NCBI GenBank assembly: GCA_033060915.1
Contig: CM065390.1
Location: forward strand, 13,980,001-14,044,000
DNA length: 64,000 nucleotides
Source of the DNA: Euryodendron excelsum
Taxonomy: Eukaryota > Streptophyta > Magnoliopsida > Ericales > Pentaphylacaceae
Reading direction: 5' to 3'
Shown here piece by piece: positions 22,841 through 33,601 of this stretch; the first letter of the stretch is position 1, and each line of letters starts with the position of its first letter. The notes beneath the pieces are model-generated. The model worked only from the letters and a program-made list of their open reading frames with translations, ran no database searches and was not told the DNA's origin. The translations under genes were made by a program, and so were the position numbers.

Positions 22841-23054
22841 AAGATCCCCAACACATATATGATGATGAAGAACAAGAAGAACATGAGAAGAACACAAGAT
22901 TAAGTGCTACAAAGTGATATTTCATCTTCTACATCTTATACACTGTTTTTATTCATTTGGGGGGTTCTTGAGTGAGCTAAAAATTTGTTCATCTACTCTT
23001 TGAGAGAGAGTTATTCATTGTACAACCTTTATCTATTATTGGGTTGGTTTGTAA

Positions 23055-23225
23055 ACTTGTGAGTTTGGGTGTTCTTGAGAAAAACACTTGTGAGTTTGAG
23101 TGTTCTTGAGAAAAACACTTGTGAGTTTGGGTGTAGCTTGGGAAAAACACTTGTAAAGTTTGAGTGAAGCTTGGACAAAATCACTCGTAAGTTTGAGAGA
23201 AGCTTGGACAAAATCTCTTGGGTTT
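23055..23225 (+). repeat. Short tandem repeats (CTTGTGAGTTTGGGTG type) in the LTR leader
   Basis: About six imperfect units of 30-45 bp carrying ACTTGTGAGTTTG, GTGTTCTTGAGAAAAACACTT or AAGCTTGGACAAAATC. The same array is at about 30495-30665 in the other LTR. Downstream of the TATA box, it would be in the transcript leader. Confidence 0.75.
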
Positions 23226-23607
23226 TGAGAGCTTGGGGAAGAGCTCTTGTAAAAGTGAGCTAGGCACTTGGAGAAAAACTACTAGCAGCTGTGTAAGGAA
23301 AGTTTACATAGTGGAATACCTTCGAGAGGATCGAGGAAGAGAGGACGTAGGCAAGGTTTGGCCGAACCTCTATAAATCTGGTGTTCTTCATCTCTTTGCA
23401 CATATTACTTCCTTGCATTACATCTTAGTATTTGTTTGCTAGTTTGACTGCTCACTGCTTGTATTGCATTCTATTGTCTGTTTGTTTGAGTTATACTTTG
23501 ATTAGTCACTGTTATATTACTCAATCAATTTTTAGTTGCATTGTTTGGTATAAATTCTATAAAACCCAATTCACCCCCCCTCTTGGGTTGCCTACTTGGG
23601 CCAACAA

Positions 23608-23620
23608 TTGGTATCAGAGC
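23608..23620 (+). other. Primer-binding site, initiator tRNA-Met
   Basis: TTGGTATCAGAGC one base after the LTR end at 23606; complementary to the 3' end of plant initiator tRNA-Met. Confidence 0.9.
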
Positions 23621-23662
23621 TAGTGCTCTATTTTAAAGGCTTAACATCCTTAGAGTTGATCC

Positions 23663-25243
23663 ATGGCAACCATATTTGGAAGCTCTCTAGTTGAGGGTCA
23701 ATCTACTAGTAGACCACCTTTGTTCAATGGAACAAATTATAACTATTGGAAAAATAGAATGAAAATTTACATACAATCTGTGAATTATGAGTTATGGAGG
23801 ATTATTTTAAATGGTCCCAAAGTCCCTACGAAAATAATAGAAACAGTAACTGTTATCAAACCAGAAAATGAATGGAATGAATCTGATTTAAGTATTATGC
23901 AGCTGAATGCTAAAGCCATGAATTTGTTGTATTGTGCATTAGACCCAAATGAATTTAATAGGATATCTTCTTGTGAATCTGCTAAAGAAATTTGGGATAG
24001 ATTAGAGATTACTCATGAAGGTACTAACCAAGTTAAAGAATCGAAAATTAACATTCTTGTACATAATTATGAAATGTTTAGAATGTTATCAGGAGAATCC
24101 ATTACTGAAATGTTTACAAGATTTACTGATGTTATTAATGGATTGAAATCTCTTGGAAAGGTTTATTCTAATAGTGAACAGGTAAGGAAAATACTCAGAT
24201 CATTGCCCAGAAATTGGGAAGCCAAGGTGACTGCAATTCAGGAAGCAAAAAATCTGGACACCTTGCCACTTGAGGAATTACTTGGTTCACTCATGACATA
24301 TGAGCTAACCCAAGTTCAGAATATTCAAGAAGATGATGAAAAGAAGAAAAGAGTTATTGCTTTCAAATCCAAAACTTCAGAAAATGAATCTGATAGTGAT
24401 GAAGAAAATGAAGAAGAACTTGTTGTGCTTACAAGGAAGTTCAAGAAATTCTTGAAAAGAAAATGGAGAGGAGAAAAGAAGCACGAACCTAAAGGAGATT
24501 CCGGAAAGAATGACTCTTCCATCATTTGCTTTGAATGCAAAAGGCCTGGACACATCAAACCTGAATGTCCACACCTTGAAAAGAGATGGAAGAAAGCCAA
24601 AAGAGCAAAAGCACTGGCTGCAACATGGAGTGACGCTGAAAGCTCCAGCTCGGATGAGGAATCTGAAATTGAAGCAGTGGCCAATTTATGTCTAATGGCT
24701 CATGGATATGAAGAAGAAAATGAGGTAACAAATTCTGATTTTACTTTTGATGAATTACAAGACGCATTTGATGATTTGCTTACTGAATTTAGGAAGTCTG
24801 GTATAAAGAATAGTATGCTTAAAAAGATGATTGCTTCTATTACAAAAGAAAATGAGGATTTACAATCTGCAAATGATCTTTTGAAGAAGGAAAACTCTGT
24901 TTTGAAAGAAAAAGTAAAAGACTTAGAAAAATCTCTTTCAAAATGTGTTGGTGGAAAAGATAAACTTGATGCTATGCTTGGTAAACAAAAATGCTCTCTT
25001 GACAAGACTGGAATAGGTTATAATCTTTTCAAGAAGAAAAAGATTTTCAAAAATCATTGTGAGGCCCCCTTGAGAAAATCTCAGATTACTTGTTTTTATT
25101 GCCATAAGAAAGGTCATATTGCAAATCAATGTTTTGCAATGCAAAAATCATATGCACATAAAAAGATTTTGGTTCCAAAAGGAACATTGAATACTAACCC
25201 CCAAGGACCCAAGATGATATGGGTACCAAAGAACAAAACTTGA
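23663..25243 (+). CDS. Gag polyprotein of the nested Sirevirus-like element (intact, 526 residues)
   Basis: Uninterrupted frame starting MATIFGSSLVEGQSTSRPP, 56 bp after the primer site. Residues about 17-55 are the copia Gag start (PPLFNGTNYNYWKNRMKIYI), followed by the UBN2/retrotran_gag region with ALDPNEFNRISSCESAKEIWD and EMFTRFTDVINGLKSLG. A CCHC knuckle CFECKRPGHIKPEC lies at about 292-305, and a second, CFYCHKKGHIANQC, at about 476-489. Between them is an acidic stretch and a predicted coiled coil (ENEDLQSANDLLKKENSVLKEKVKDL). Two knuckles and the long C-terminal extension are typical of Sirevirus Gag. It would form particles that package the element RNA. Since pol is deleted, particles would need pol from a relative. 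Confidence 0.93.
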   Translation: MATIFGSSLVEGQSTSRPPLFNGTNYNYWKNRMKIYIQSVNYELWRIILNGPKVPTKIIETVTVIKPENEWNESDLSIMQLNAKAMNLLYCALDPNEFNRISSCESAKEIWDRLEITHEGTNQVKESKINILVHNYEMFRMLSGESITEMFTRFTDVINGLKSLGKVYSNSEQVRKILRSLPRNWEAKVTAIQEAKNLDTLPLEELLGSLMTYELTQVQNIQEDDEKKKRVIAFKSKTSENESDSDEENEEELVVLTRKFKKFLKRKWRGEKKHEPKGDSGKNDSSIICFECKRPGHIKPECPHLEKRWKKAKRAKALAATWSDAESSSSDEESEIEAVANLCLMAHGYEEENEVTNSDFTFDELQDAFDDLLTEFRKSGIKNSMLKKMIASITKENEDLQSANDLLKKENSVLKEKVKDLEKSLSKCVGGKDKLDAMLGKQKCSLDKTGIGYNLFKKKKIFKNHCEAPLRKSQITCFYCHKKGHIANQCFAMQKSYAHKKILVPKGTLNTNPQGPKMIWVPKNKT

Positions 25244-25284
25244 ATTGTTCTCATTGTAGGTTTACCTACAATTCAATCCTAAGT

Positions 25285-25640
25285 CAAGAAGGATTGTTGG
25301 CATTTGGAAGCTGGCTTCTCAAAGTATATAACTGGAAGAAATTCTTGTAAAATCAAAGTCACGTGCATTAGAGATCTACTCAAAAGATTTGATGTGAGAA
25401 ACTCAAATATATTAAGCAATCCTATAGCTACATCAACCAAGTTGAATGGTGATGATCAAGGTACTCCTCTTAATACTAAACTTTATAGAAGCATGATAGG
25501 ATCCTTGTTATAACTCACCGCTAGCTGAACATATATCATGTTTAATATGTGTATATATGCAAGAATTCTTGTCATTCCTAAAGAATCACACATATTGACT
25601 GTTAAGAGTATTGAACATGTGTAATCCTTTAATTTGATTG
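25285..25640 (+). pseudogene. Protease start fused to RT end: scar of a pol deletion
   Basis: After the Gag stop the sequence reads WHLEAGFSKYITG, the protease active-site region with the usual DSG changed to EAG. About 15 codons later it reads DLLKRFDVRN, IATSTKLN, TKLYRSMIGSLL and then, past stops, LTAS and YIMFNMCIYAR, IPKESH. The latter are the C-terminal RT/RNase H-connection motifs of copia. Everything between (integrase and the RT catalytic core) is missing. The junction lies near 25350-25375. RNase H is not recognisable downstream. Confidence 0.85.
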
Positions 25641-26160
25641 ATTTTGATGATATATATATGCTGTGTATTTCATGTTGAGCATGTGCAATCCATTATCTTG
25701 AATGCTTAGATGTTTATATATGCTTGATAAATGCATATGAAATTGATTACAAACTTGTTTGATGCATTTCATAATTTTTAAAATCACATCTCTGCATTTC
25801 TGGAGGAAAAGAGTTGACTCATGCCTTCAAAGAGTCGACCCTTGGATTCTAGAATTAGCCCCAGAAGTCCTCTGTTGAAAAGAGTCAACTCCTCTTGTTA
25901 AATGAGTCGACTCCTGTTGACAGATAACTCAGAAAGCTTTTTAAGCAGAAAATGAGTCAACCCCTTGAACCTTGGCATATTTATAAATGTGTTTGAATCT
26001 TATCTGCATCAATCATGTACATACATTATGCATGGATTTCAAACCTCATTGTTAACCAATCTTTATCAATTACATTTCCAAACACCAAGAATGACTTTTG
26101 CCTCTCATTCTACCTATTCAAATTTTCAAAACTAACCCTTGTCTACCCAAACCTCTCACA
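25641..26160 (+). other. Noncoding interior of the nested element with diverged GAGTCGACTC words
   Basis: No supported frame. Between about 25808 and 25965 are AAAAGAGTTGACTCAT, AAAGAGTCGACCCTT, AAAAGAGTCAACTCC, AATGAGTCGACTCCTG and AATGAGTCAACCCCTT, the same motif family as the LTR array but diverged. Confidence 0.6.
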
Positions 26161-27245
26161 AAGAAGAAAGGAGTCAAGGAGAAAATATGAATATGGAATT
26201 ATGAGATATTGTGCACCAGAAATGAGAAGTAACAAAAAGAAAGGGAAAGATGAATCCTCTCAAATGACAAAGAAACATTGTTGAAAAATAAGAGGATGAT
26301 TGACTGGAAAATAATCTTTATTTTGAGAAGATATCTGCAAAGGAAAGGTATGAACTCGAAATACTTCTCTAGAAAAGTTATCAAAGGAAGATGGATTGAA
26401 TTTGATTATACTTATGATGTTGAACTATTCTTCATGCGGACTTATCTATTTGAGACCAAGATCACTTTGACAACATATATAGTGATTCATATGGCTGAAA
26501 CTGAAAAGATCTTGTTTGCATTATGAAATGATCTTGACCAAGATTCTTTAAAGTGGATTGAAAAGAGGAAGCACAGAAGGAGATGATATCAAAATCAGTT
26601 TACTCTAAAGAGAATGAGATACTAGTTGAATGAAGGAACAAATGTTTGGTTTTTGAAGCAAGAACTGGATATCATTTTGAGAAGGAGGATACTCCCATCA
26701 AGAGAAACTTCTGAAGCAAGAAGAAGAAATTTCAAGAGTTCCAAAGCAAATTCGTTTCATAATAGAAATTTCAAACAGGGCTGGACCTTCTGGAACTTGT
26801 GGAACTGCAAGGCAGTTATATGAAATGGTTCTCAAGACTAAACATGGGCAATATGATGTGTTGATGAATATGATAAGGGAATGTCAAGAAGAGATGTTCA
26901 CAAAAATCAACACAAAGGTGAACAATGAAGAAGAAAGTGAAAGAGGATATTTTGTAGATCACCACTGAGCATATTGGGAAGCATATTACCTTGATTCTTG
27001 GAGATAACTACAAAACTCTTTACTTTGCAGCAGCAGGAGCAAAAATAGAGGAAAATCTTCTCTGCCTCCACCAGAAAATCTGAAAAATCTGCTCATCCAG
27101 GAAAACAAGCCAAACCTCCTGTTGACAGACACCCTCTTGTTGAAAAACAACCAGCAGTCCCTCCTACCAAGCAATATTCTTTTAGGCCTAAAATTTCAAC
27201 CTCCACATTCTCCAATACCCCTGAAAACCCAGCAGACATAACATA
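26161..27245 (+). pseudogene. Decayed second open frame at the Sirevirus env-like position
   Basis: Segments in shifting frames read as protein-like text: RRKESRRKYEYGIMRYCAPE, SKYFSRKVIKGRWIEFDY, LFFMRTYLFETKITLTTYIV, then MVLKTKHGQYDVLMNMIREC, and a proline-rich end KPPVDRHPLVEKQPAVPP closing in a stop at about 27243. Stops and frame changes break it several times. It lies between pol and the polypurine tracts, where Sireviruses can carry an env-like ORF. KGRWIEFDY resembles plant transposon-associated proteins. Function is not claimed. Confidence 0.45.
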
Positions 27246-28730
27246 GTTTCTTTCACCAAAATTTGCATGAGCATACATCATCATCATACATTTGCATATT
27301 TTGAATGATGGTAACTCATTTTGCATATCTTTATATGGTGCCTACTCTACGAAGGTTTAACTATCTTAAACCAAGAATCTTAACTTCCAAACTCTCCAAA
27401 GATCCAATTGATATAACCTAACCCCCATTTGCATGATTTTGCATTAGCATTACATTGCTGAACTTTAATTTTCTGATCACATAGATCATAATCTCAAGAA
27501 AATATTTATCATGCAACAATTTGTGAATGCTTAATTCTTATAACCTATTTTGGATATTTTGAATGCTTGTTAGAATAGTTTGAATAACTATCATTCTTCT
27601 TGATTTTGATGGATTAATATCTTAAGTATTTGAATGAACTTTCTATGTTATTTGGTTACTGATACACTCTCAAGAATTATCATTCCATCTTAATATTGTT
27701 GTTGTTGTACCGGTCTATTTTTCTCCAACTATTACTCCTCTTTTTGAGGATTTGACAAAAAGGAGAAATTATTCTCAAAAAGATCATAAGGAGGAGAGAA
27801 CACTCATTAATACTCACTCCTTAATGTATTGCTGAGTATATTTGACATGAAATATATGTTACATTTTAGTTTTCATTATCTATTACTAAATGACTACAAA
27901 TGAGTTATATTGCAAATGAGGCATCAACTGCAAAAGAAAAGAGAAGCATTGGTTTGATGCGAAAGGGGAAGCATGAATCTTCTAAGCTTCCAAGTACCAA
28001 CATGCCTTGACCATCTGGGTTCAAGTTTGCTTTGCCCTGAATCTGAAACATAATCTGGAGCATATGTTTGGTAAGAAATGGGGAGCAAAAGCATGACTAT
28101 TATGTATTTCCACATACTTACCTATTCTGAAACTTTTGAGTTAGTTGAAAGCTTTGATTGAACCTACAAACTACTCTAAAGCACAACGTACAAAAGCAAG
28201 GATGAGCAAATGCTTGGTATGAAACTCTCACTTTCTCTACATTTTTCTTATATTGCACATTATTGAGCTTATTTGATTTTGAGCATATTGTTTATATTAA
28301 AAAAAAAAAAAAAAAAAAAAGGTTTCTTTGTATGCCATATCAAAGAGAAATCCTTTATTAAGGGGGAGAGATAATCTATTTGAAAATATGAGAAAAATAT
28401 TGGTGTACATGATTTTATATCTTCCATAGGGGGAGAAATATTTTTGAAGAGAAAATCTGGAATATACATGAATGTTTTCTACTCTACATTTGCATTCTAT
28501 TTTTTGTTAGCCCTTTTTGATTGATTGACAAAAAGGGGGAGAAACACTCTATGAAAAATATATGAAAATGTGAATGAAAGAAGCAGTAAAGAGTATTCTT
28601 ATTCTGAAACAGTAAGGGGAAACCATACAAGAAGCATGTTGCTTTAAATTCTTTAATCCTTATGCTTCATTTATATTAAGCTTAATTGCATATATTTTTA
28701 AGGTTTTGTCATCATCAAAAAGGGGGAGAT
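27246..28730 (+). other. 3' noncoding region of the nested element with repeated polypurine tracts and an A22 run
   Basis: Purine tracts resembling the true one (AAAAAGGGGGAGAT at 28719-28730) recur near 27757 (AAAAAGGAGAAAT), 28360 (AAGGGGGAGAG), 28428 (AGGGGGAGAAAT) and 28529 (AAAAAGGGGGAGAAAC). Some are preceded by a similar TTTTTGAKGATTTGACAAAA-like context. Multiplied polypurine tracts before the 3' LTR are a reported Sirevirus feature. A poly-A run occupies 28299-28320. Confidence 0.7.
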
Positions 28731-31046
28731 TGTTGACTCAAGGTTGATCCCCATGTTGATTTTGATGATAACAAAACCATGTGGTTGTTATCTAATGATT
28801 TCACTTGAGTGTGCAGATTAGATTACAATCATTTGATAACAAGAAAATAATTGAGTTGATCGGTTGAGTATCAAACAAGAAGATTACTTAGACAATCTTA
28901 TTCTTGAAGAGATTGAAGATGCTCATGGAGTTCAACAAGTATTGAAAAGAAGGATACAAGTGATTGAAGATCTTATAATGATTCAAGAAGTTATTCAAAG
29001 AAGCAAAGCACTCACACAAGATTATTTGAAGAGTTTTCAAGTTGACATGGAATCAATTCTTGAAGACTAAAGTACAAATAAAAGTGCAAATACAACAAAG
29101 GATTTCAAGTAAAATTGAAGACCGAAGAGCTGGTACCATACAAATATGGTTTACACTTCACTATGAAGACCCTCGATCCTCATGTCCATATCAAGTCCAC
29201 TATATCATCATGCATGCTATGAACTTCTAAATTGGTTAATTTTTCTACTCTAAATCTGGAAAATGCATTGAGGCATAAAGCATAAAAGAAAGGGGGAGCA
29301 ACAAGTTGAAGCTTGTCAAGTAACAGTGGAGAACTTGTCACATTGAAGATATTGAAGAACTTGTGGTGAGAAGCTTGTCATGAAACAATGAAGACAAGAA
29401 GTATGATGAGTTGATATATTCAGCAATCTCATAGTTGCAACCTCATTTAGATGACTCTTACAAGACATGGAAGCTCACCTTGAAGATTTGAAGATGTCTT
29501 GAAAGTATTGATAAGAAATCACAAGAGTTGGAAGCTTCATTGAAGATTATGTTGAAGTCTTGAATTGATGGAAGAAGTTATATTGATTAAAGAATCCTAG
29601 AAGAAATCAATTTGATGAAGATCAAGCAAAGAGATTGAAGATGTTCAATAAGCATGAAAGATCAATTGAAGAAAAGAGATCTCAAGTCTTGAAAGCTCTC
29701 TTGAAGATTTTGAAGAAGACTTAGATCAATGGAAGAAGTGATGTTGATTGAAGAACTCTAAATATAATCAAAAGTGTATTGATTTTATCTTGAAGAGTTG
29801 AAGATGTTCTTGAAGTCAACATGCCTTGAAGAAGTCTTTTCAAGCCTTAGAAACCTTATTTGGATGATCCTTAAAGAGCTTGAAGATATTGAAGAAGATT
29901 GAAGAAGTATTGCAAAAGTTAAGGATTTTCCTAAAAAGAGTCGACCCCTCAAGCAAAAGAGTCGACTCATTCAAACAGAGGCTGAAAATTCTGGTGGAAC
30001 ATCAAAAGAGTCGACCCCTAGCATAAAAGAGTCGTCATTCCAACAGAGAGTTGATTGTGCAGTTTTAGACCAAAAGAGTCGACCCCTGGACCAAAAGAGT
30101 CGACTCATTTGGGCAGAACCTTAAAAAATCTGCTGCAACACAAAAAGAGTCGACCCTTGCAGCAAAAGAGTCGACTCATTTAAGGTAACGGCTAGTTTTT
30201 TGAACGTTACACTCCGCCGTTTTCGTATCAAATGGTCTCCCATCCATCTCCAACGGCTATAATCAACTCAAGGCTATATATACAAGATCCCCAACACATA
30301 TATGATGATGAAGAACAAGAAGAACATGAGAAGAACACAAGATTAAGTGCTACAAAGTGATATTTCATCTTCTACATCTTATACACTGTTTTTATTCATT
30401 TGGGGGGTTCTTGAGTGAGCTAAAAATTTGTTCATCTACTCTTTGAGAGAGAGTTATTCATTGTACAACCTTTATCTATTATTGGGTTGGTTTGTAAACT
30501 TGTGAGTTTGGGTGTTCTTGAGAAAAACACTTGTGAGTTTGAGTGTTCTTGAGAAAAACACTTGTGAGTTTGGGTGTAGCTTGGGAAAAACACTTGTAAA
30601 GTTTGAGTGAAGCTTGGACAAAATCACTCGTAAGTTTGAGAGAAGCTTGGACAAAATCTCTTGGGTTTTGAGAGCTTGGGGAAGAGCTCTTGTAAAAGTG
30701 AGCTAGGCACTTGGAGAAAAACTAGCAGCTGTGTAAGGAAAGTTTACATAGTGGAATACCTTCGAGAGGATCGAGGAAGAGAGGACGTAGGCAAGGTTTG
30801 GCCGAACCTCTATAAATCTGGTGTTCTTCATCTCTTTGCACATATTACTTCCTTGCATTACATCTTAGTATTTGTTTGCTAGTTTGACTGCTCACTGCTT
30901 GTATTGCATTCTATTGTCTGTTTGTTTGAGTTATACTTTGATTAGTCACTGTTATATTACTCAATCAATTTTTAGTTGCATTGTTTGGTATAAATTCTAT
31001 AAAACCCAATTCCTCCCCCCTCTTGGGTTGCCTACTTGGGCCAACA
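28731..31046 (+). repeat. 3' LTR of the nested element
   Basis: 2316 bp, near-identical to 21282-23606. One palindrome is damaged here by a 2-base deletion (GAGTCGTCATT near 30032), leaving seven GTCGAC cores instead of eight. Ends GGGCCAACA followed by the GAGAG duplication. Confidence 0.95.
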
Positions 31047-31770
31047 GAGAGAGCCTCTTTAACTGTCCTAAGTTCAACATCATCGTGTGAAGCTATCATG
31101 AAAGCTTCCCTCTCAATTTCATAACGACGACGAGGGACGGTCCCACGTGTGTTCCGACGCAATGGAGTGTCCTAAAAATACTCATCAACTAACATCTCAG
31201 TCAGTGCATCGCTCTCACTGTCCCTAGGAGATTGATAAATCTCTCCCTCAATCTCAACTAGTCTACCTAGTGCACTATCCAGAATATCATCCATCTCATA
31301 GAGATCTACATCTCTAAACACCTCCCCCCTGCTAGGGAAAACATCCTCCAGAAAATCGACATCCCGTGACTCCGTCTCAGTCACACTCCCATCCAACTGC
31401 TCCCCAATGAACACATATCCCTTTGAGTGCTTGGAATAGTGTATAAAGATACATTTCTTCCCTCTAGGGCCTAACTTCTCATACTTATGAGAAGTATTGT
31501 GTACATAGGCTGCCGAACCTCACAGTCTCAAATGACTTAAGTCATGCCTCCTGCCCATCCATAGCTCATAAAGGGTAGATGTGACAAACTTTGAAGGCAC
31601 ACAATTAAAAATGTAGGCGAAAGTTAACAAGGCATCCCCCCCAATAAGATATTGGTAGATTAGCTTGCGCCATCATTGACTTAACCATGTCTAACAAAGT
31701 GCGGTTCTGTTTCTCTACTACACCATTTTGTTGTGGAGTACCTGGAATGGTCAACTGTTTAAGTATACCC
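31047..31770 (-). pseudogene. Outer copia element: integrase C-terminal region and linker to RT
   Basis: The minus strand reads GEQLDGSVTETESRDVDFLE (the integrase-RT linker of copia) at 31414-31172 and RRRYEIEREAFMIASHD, ELRTVKEAL up to the insertion edge. Further upstream the frame shifts and integrase C-terminal text follows (for example FVTSTLYELWMGRRH-like around 31540-31580). Broken by stops. Confidence 0.85.
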
Positions 31771-32270
31771 TTATTCTCATAGAGCTCTTAGAACAGCTTA
31801 GATACATACTCATGGCCATGATCAATCCTTAAAGCCTTAATACTCCTGTCTAACTGATTTTCTACCTTAAGAATATAACATCTAAAACAATCTAACGCTT
31901 CCGACCTATGTGAGAGTAGATAAACATGACCAAAACGTGTGTAGTCATCTATAAATGTGATAAAATAAGGTGCACCATGTCTTGCCCTCACATTCATGGG
32001 ACTAAAAATATCTGAGTGAATAAGCTGTAATGGAAAAGATGCCTTTTGAGTCTTGGTAAAAGGTTTTCTGGTTGCCTTTCTTCGAAGGCAACTCTCACAA
32101 ACTGACAAGTCAACCCTAGCGAATGAATCCAAAATACCCTCTCTAGCTAGCCTAGCCATTCTATCCTCCCCAATATGTCCTAGTTTGGAATGTCATCTCA
32201 CAGAATCAATAGAAGAATCATGTACAGAAGCATTAAATGAAACTGCAGATTCTAAAACATCATCTATACT
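31771..32270 (-). pseudogene. Outer copia element: GAG-pre-integrase and integrase core remnant
   Basis: Frame 32159-31788 reads CESCLRRKATRKPFTK, then LQLIHSDIFSPMNVRARHG, YFITFIDDYTRFGHVYLL and ALRIDHGHEYVSKLF. These are the copia integrase zinc-finger end and catalytic core, with both Asp residues (HSD, IDDY region) and the GxEY/F-type Glu motif visible. Upstream the frame is interrupted by a stop before the MARLAREG segment. Confidence 0.88.
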
Positions 32271-32277
32271 CGAAATA

Positions 32278-32634
32278 TTAACATCTAGAAAAATAAAACC
32301 ATCCAACAAATATCCAAAAACATGGTAAACAAACCCACAAAAAATGCGTACAGACTAAACGATAACCAAGACTAAGCAAACTAGTAACTGAAAATAGATT
32401 TTTCCATATCCCCGATGCATAAAGTATGTCATGAAGGTCAAGGGTGCGGCCACCCTTCGAATCCAACCGATAGGTATCAATCCCAATGACATCCACACTG
32501 GACCTTTTTCCTATGTAAACTTTTCTGCTACCGAATGGTACACGACGATACTCCACGTATCCAAATCTGCTCCTCACTATATAGTCGATTGCTCCTGAGT
32601 CTATAACCCACAATTGAGGAGAATGAGTAATCAA
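32278..32634 (-). pseudogene. Outer copia element: aspartic protease remnant
   Basis: Frame reads LWVIDSGAIDYIVRSR with the DSGA catalytic motif, then VYIGKRSSVDVIGIDTYRL and LDLHDILYASGIWKNLFSV, the copia protease. It ends in degenerate sequence. Confidence 0.88.
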
Positions 32635-33601
32635 AACTTAACTAGACACAAAACAATCAATGCAAGAAACATAAATGGGGAGTACCTTCTTCAACTCGAT
32701 GCACTCATGAGCGAAGTGTCCCAGCTACTGTCAATTATAGCATTTCATCTTAGTCTTATCTTTCTTACTACCTCTTTTGCATCTCTTTATATGCTTGGCA
32801 ACCTTAGTCCCACTGGACCCAGTATCAAAACGTTTCTTACCAGCATTAGTAGCACCACCGCCTTTCTTACGCTTAAACCTAGAGGTCCAACACGAGTTAA
32901 TCTCAGCAACACAAGTAGTACCACCATTAGTCTTAGCAGCCTCTAAGCACTCAACTTCCAACTCCAGATGGCGGGAGATATCTTCAAATGCCCTCACTTT
33001 ATTATTGTGAGTCATATTCTGCTTCATTTGCTCCCATGACTGTGGTAGAGAGCAGATCACTGACTGCACTTGTTACTCATCGGTAAGAATATGTCTTGCT
33101 ACCTTAAGCTCGTGTATCATGGTTGACATCACTCGCAAATGTTACCTCATGGAGTGGTTAGGTTTTTTTTTTATAAGAATCAAATTTGAGTGTCAACCCG
33201 CGTAGTTTAGCAAGAGAAGTTACCCCGTACTTCAGCTTCAAAGCCTTCCAAGTCTCATAGGAAGTCTGGATAGACTTAAACTCTAGCAAAAAATCATTCT
33301 CCATGCTGCTTAACATAAGATAGTGCACATCCTGATCTTTCGTTTACCAAGTTTTGTACTTAGCCAGGTCCCTAAAGTGCTAAGCTGTAGTACCATGTTC
33401 AGGCTCAGTCATTAGACGGTCAATGTGTGCCAATAGACCCTGCTCGTTGAGAACAAACTGAATTTTACAGGGCCAAATGTCATAGTTAATGCCATTCAGC
33501 TTCTCTCCTTTAACCATGTCAACCACTACATTCTTAGAAGTCATGATGAACTCTAATAGAGATAAAAGTACAAAGATATAAGAATAATGCATAACACACA
33601 T
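32635..33601 (-). pseudogene. Outer copia element: Gag remnant
   Basis: The start at 33547 reads MTSKNVVVDMVKGEKLNGINYDIW, a copia Gag N-terminus, in a frame open from 33601. Later segments include VICSLPQSWEQMKQNMTH (33069 region) and a lysine-rich stretch. A CCHC knuckle then begins CYN and is cut by stop codons before LGHFAHEC. Several stops and frame changes make it non-functional. Confidence 0.85.

Larger units (their letters stand above)
21282..23606 (+). repeat. 5' LTR of the nested element
   Basis: 2325 bp. It can be divided by eye into a purine-rich stretch with many TTGAAGA words (about 21440-22480), the GAGTCGAC palindrome array (22494-22735), a TATA box (22831-22840), and a downstream part with TTGTGAGTTTGGGTG repeats (about 23055-23225). 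It contains small open frames that are identical in the other LTR and are probably not genes. Confidence 0.95.
21282..31046 (+). mobile_element. Nested Sirevirus-like Ty1/copia element, pol-deleted, recently inserted
   Basis: Terminal repeats of 2325 bp (21282-23606) and 2316 bp (28731-31046) begin TGTTGACTC and end GGGCCAACA. A perfect GAGAG target duplication flanks them. TTGGTATCAGAGC (23608-23620) is the initiator tRNA-Met primer site and AAAAAGGGGGAGAT abuts the 3' LTR. By eye the LTRs differ by four small indels (3, 1, 2 and 3 bases, summing exactly to the 9-bp length difference) and two substitutions near the end. Gag is intact (526 codons); protease, integrase and most of RT are missing. 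Long LTRs, repeated polypurine tracts, a second decayed ORF and LTR palindromes fit the Sirevirus lineage. It splits the outer element's RT between VKEAL and SPIREKW. Confidence 0.95.
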
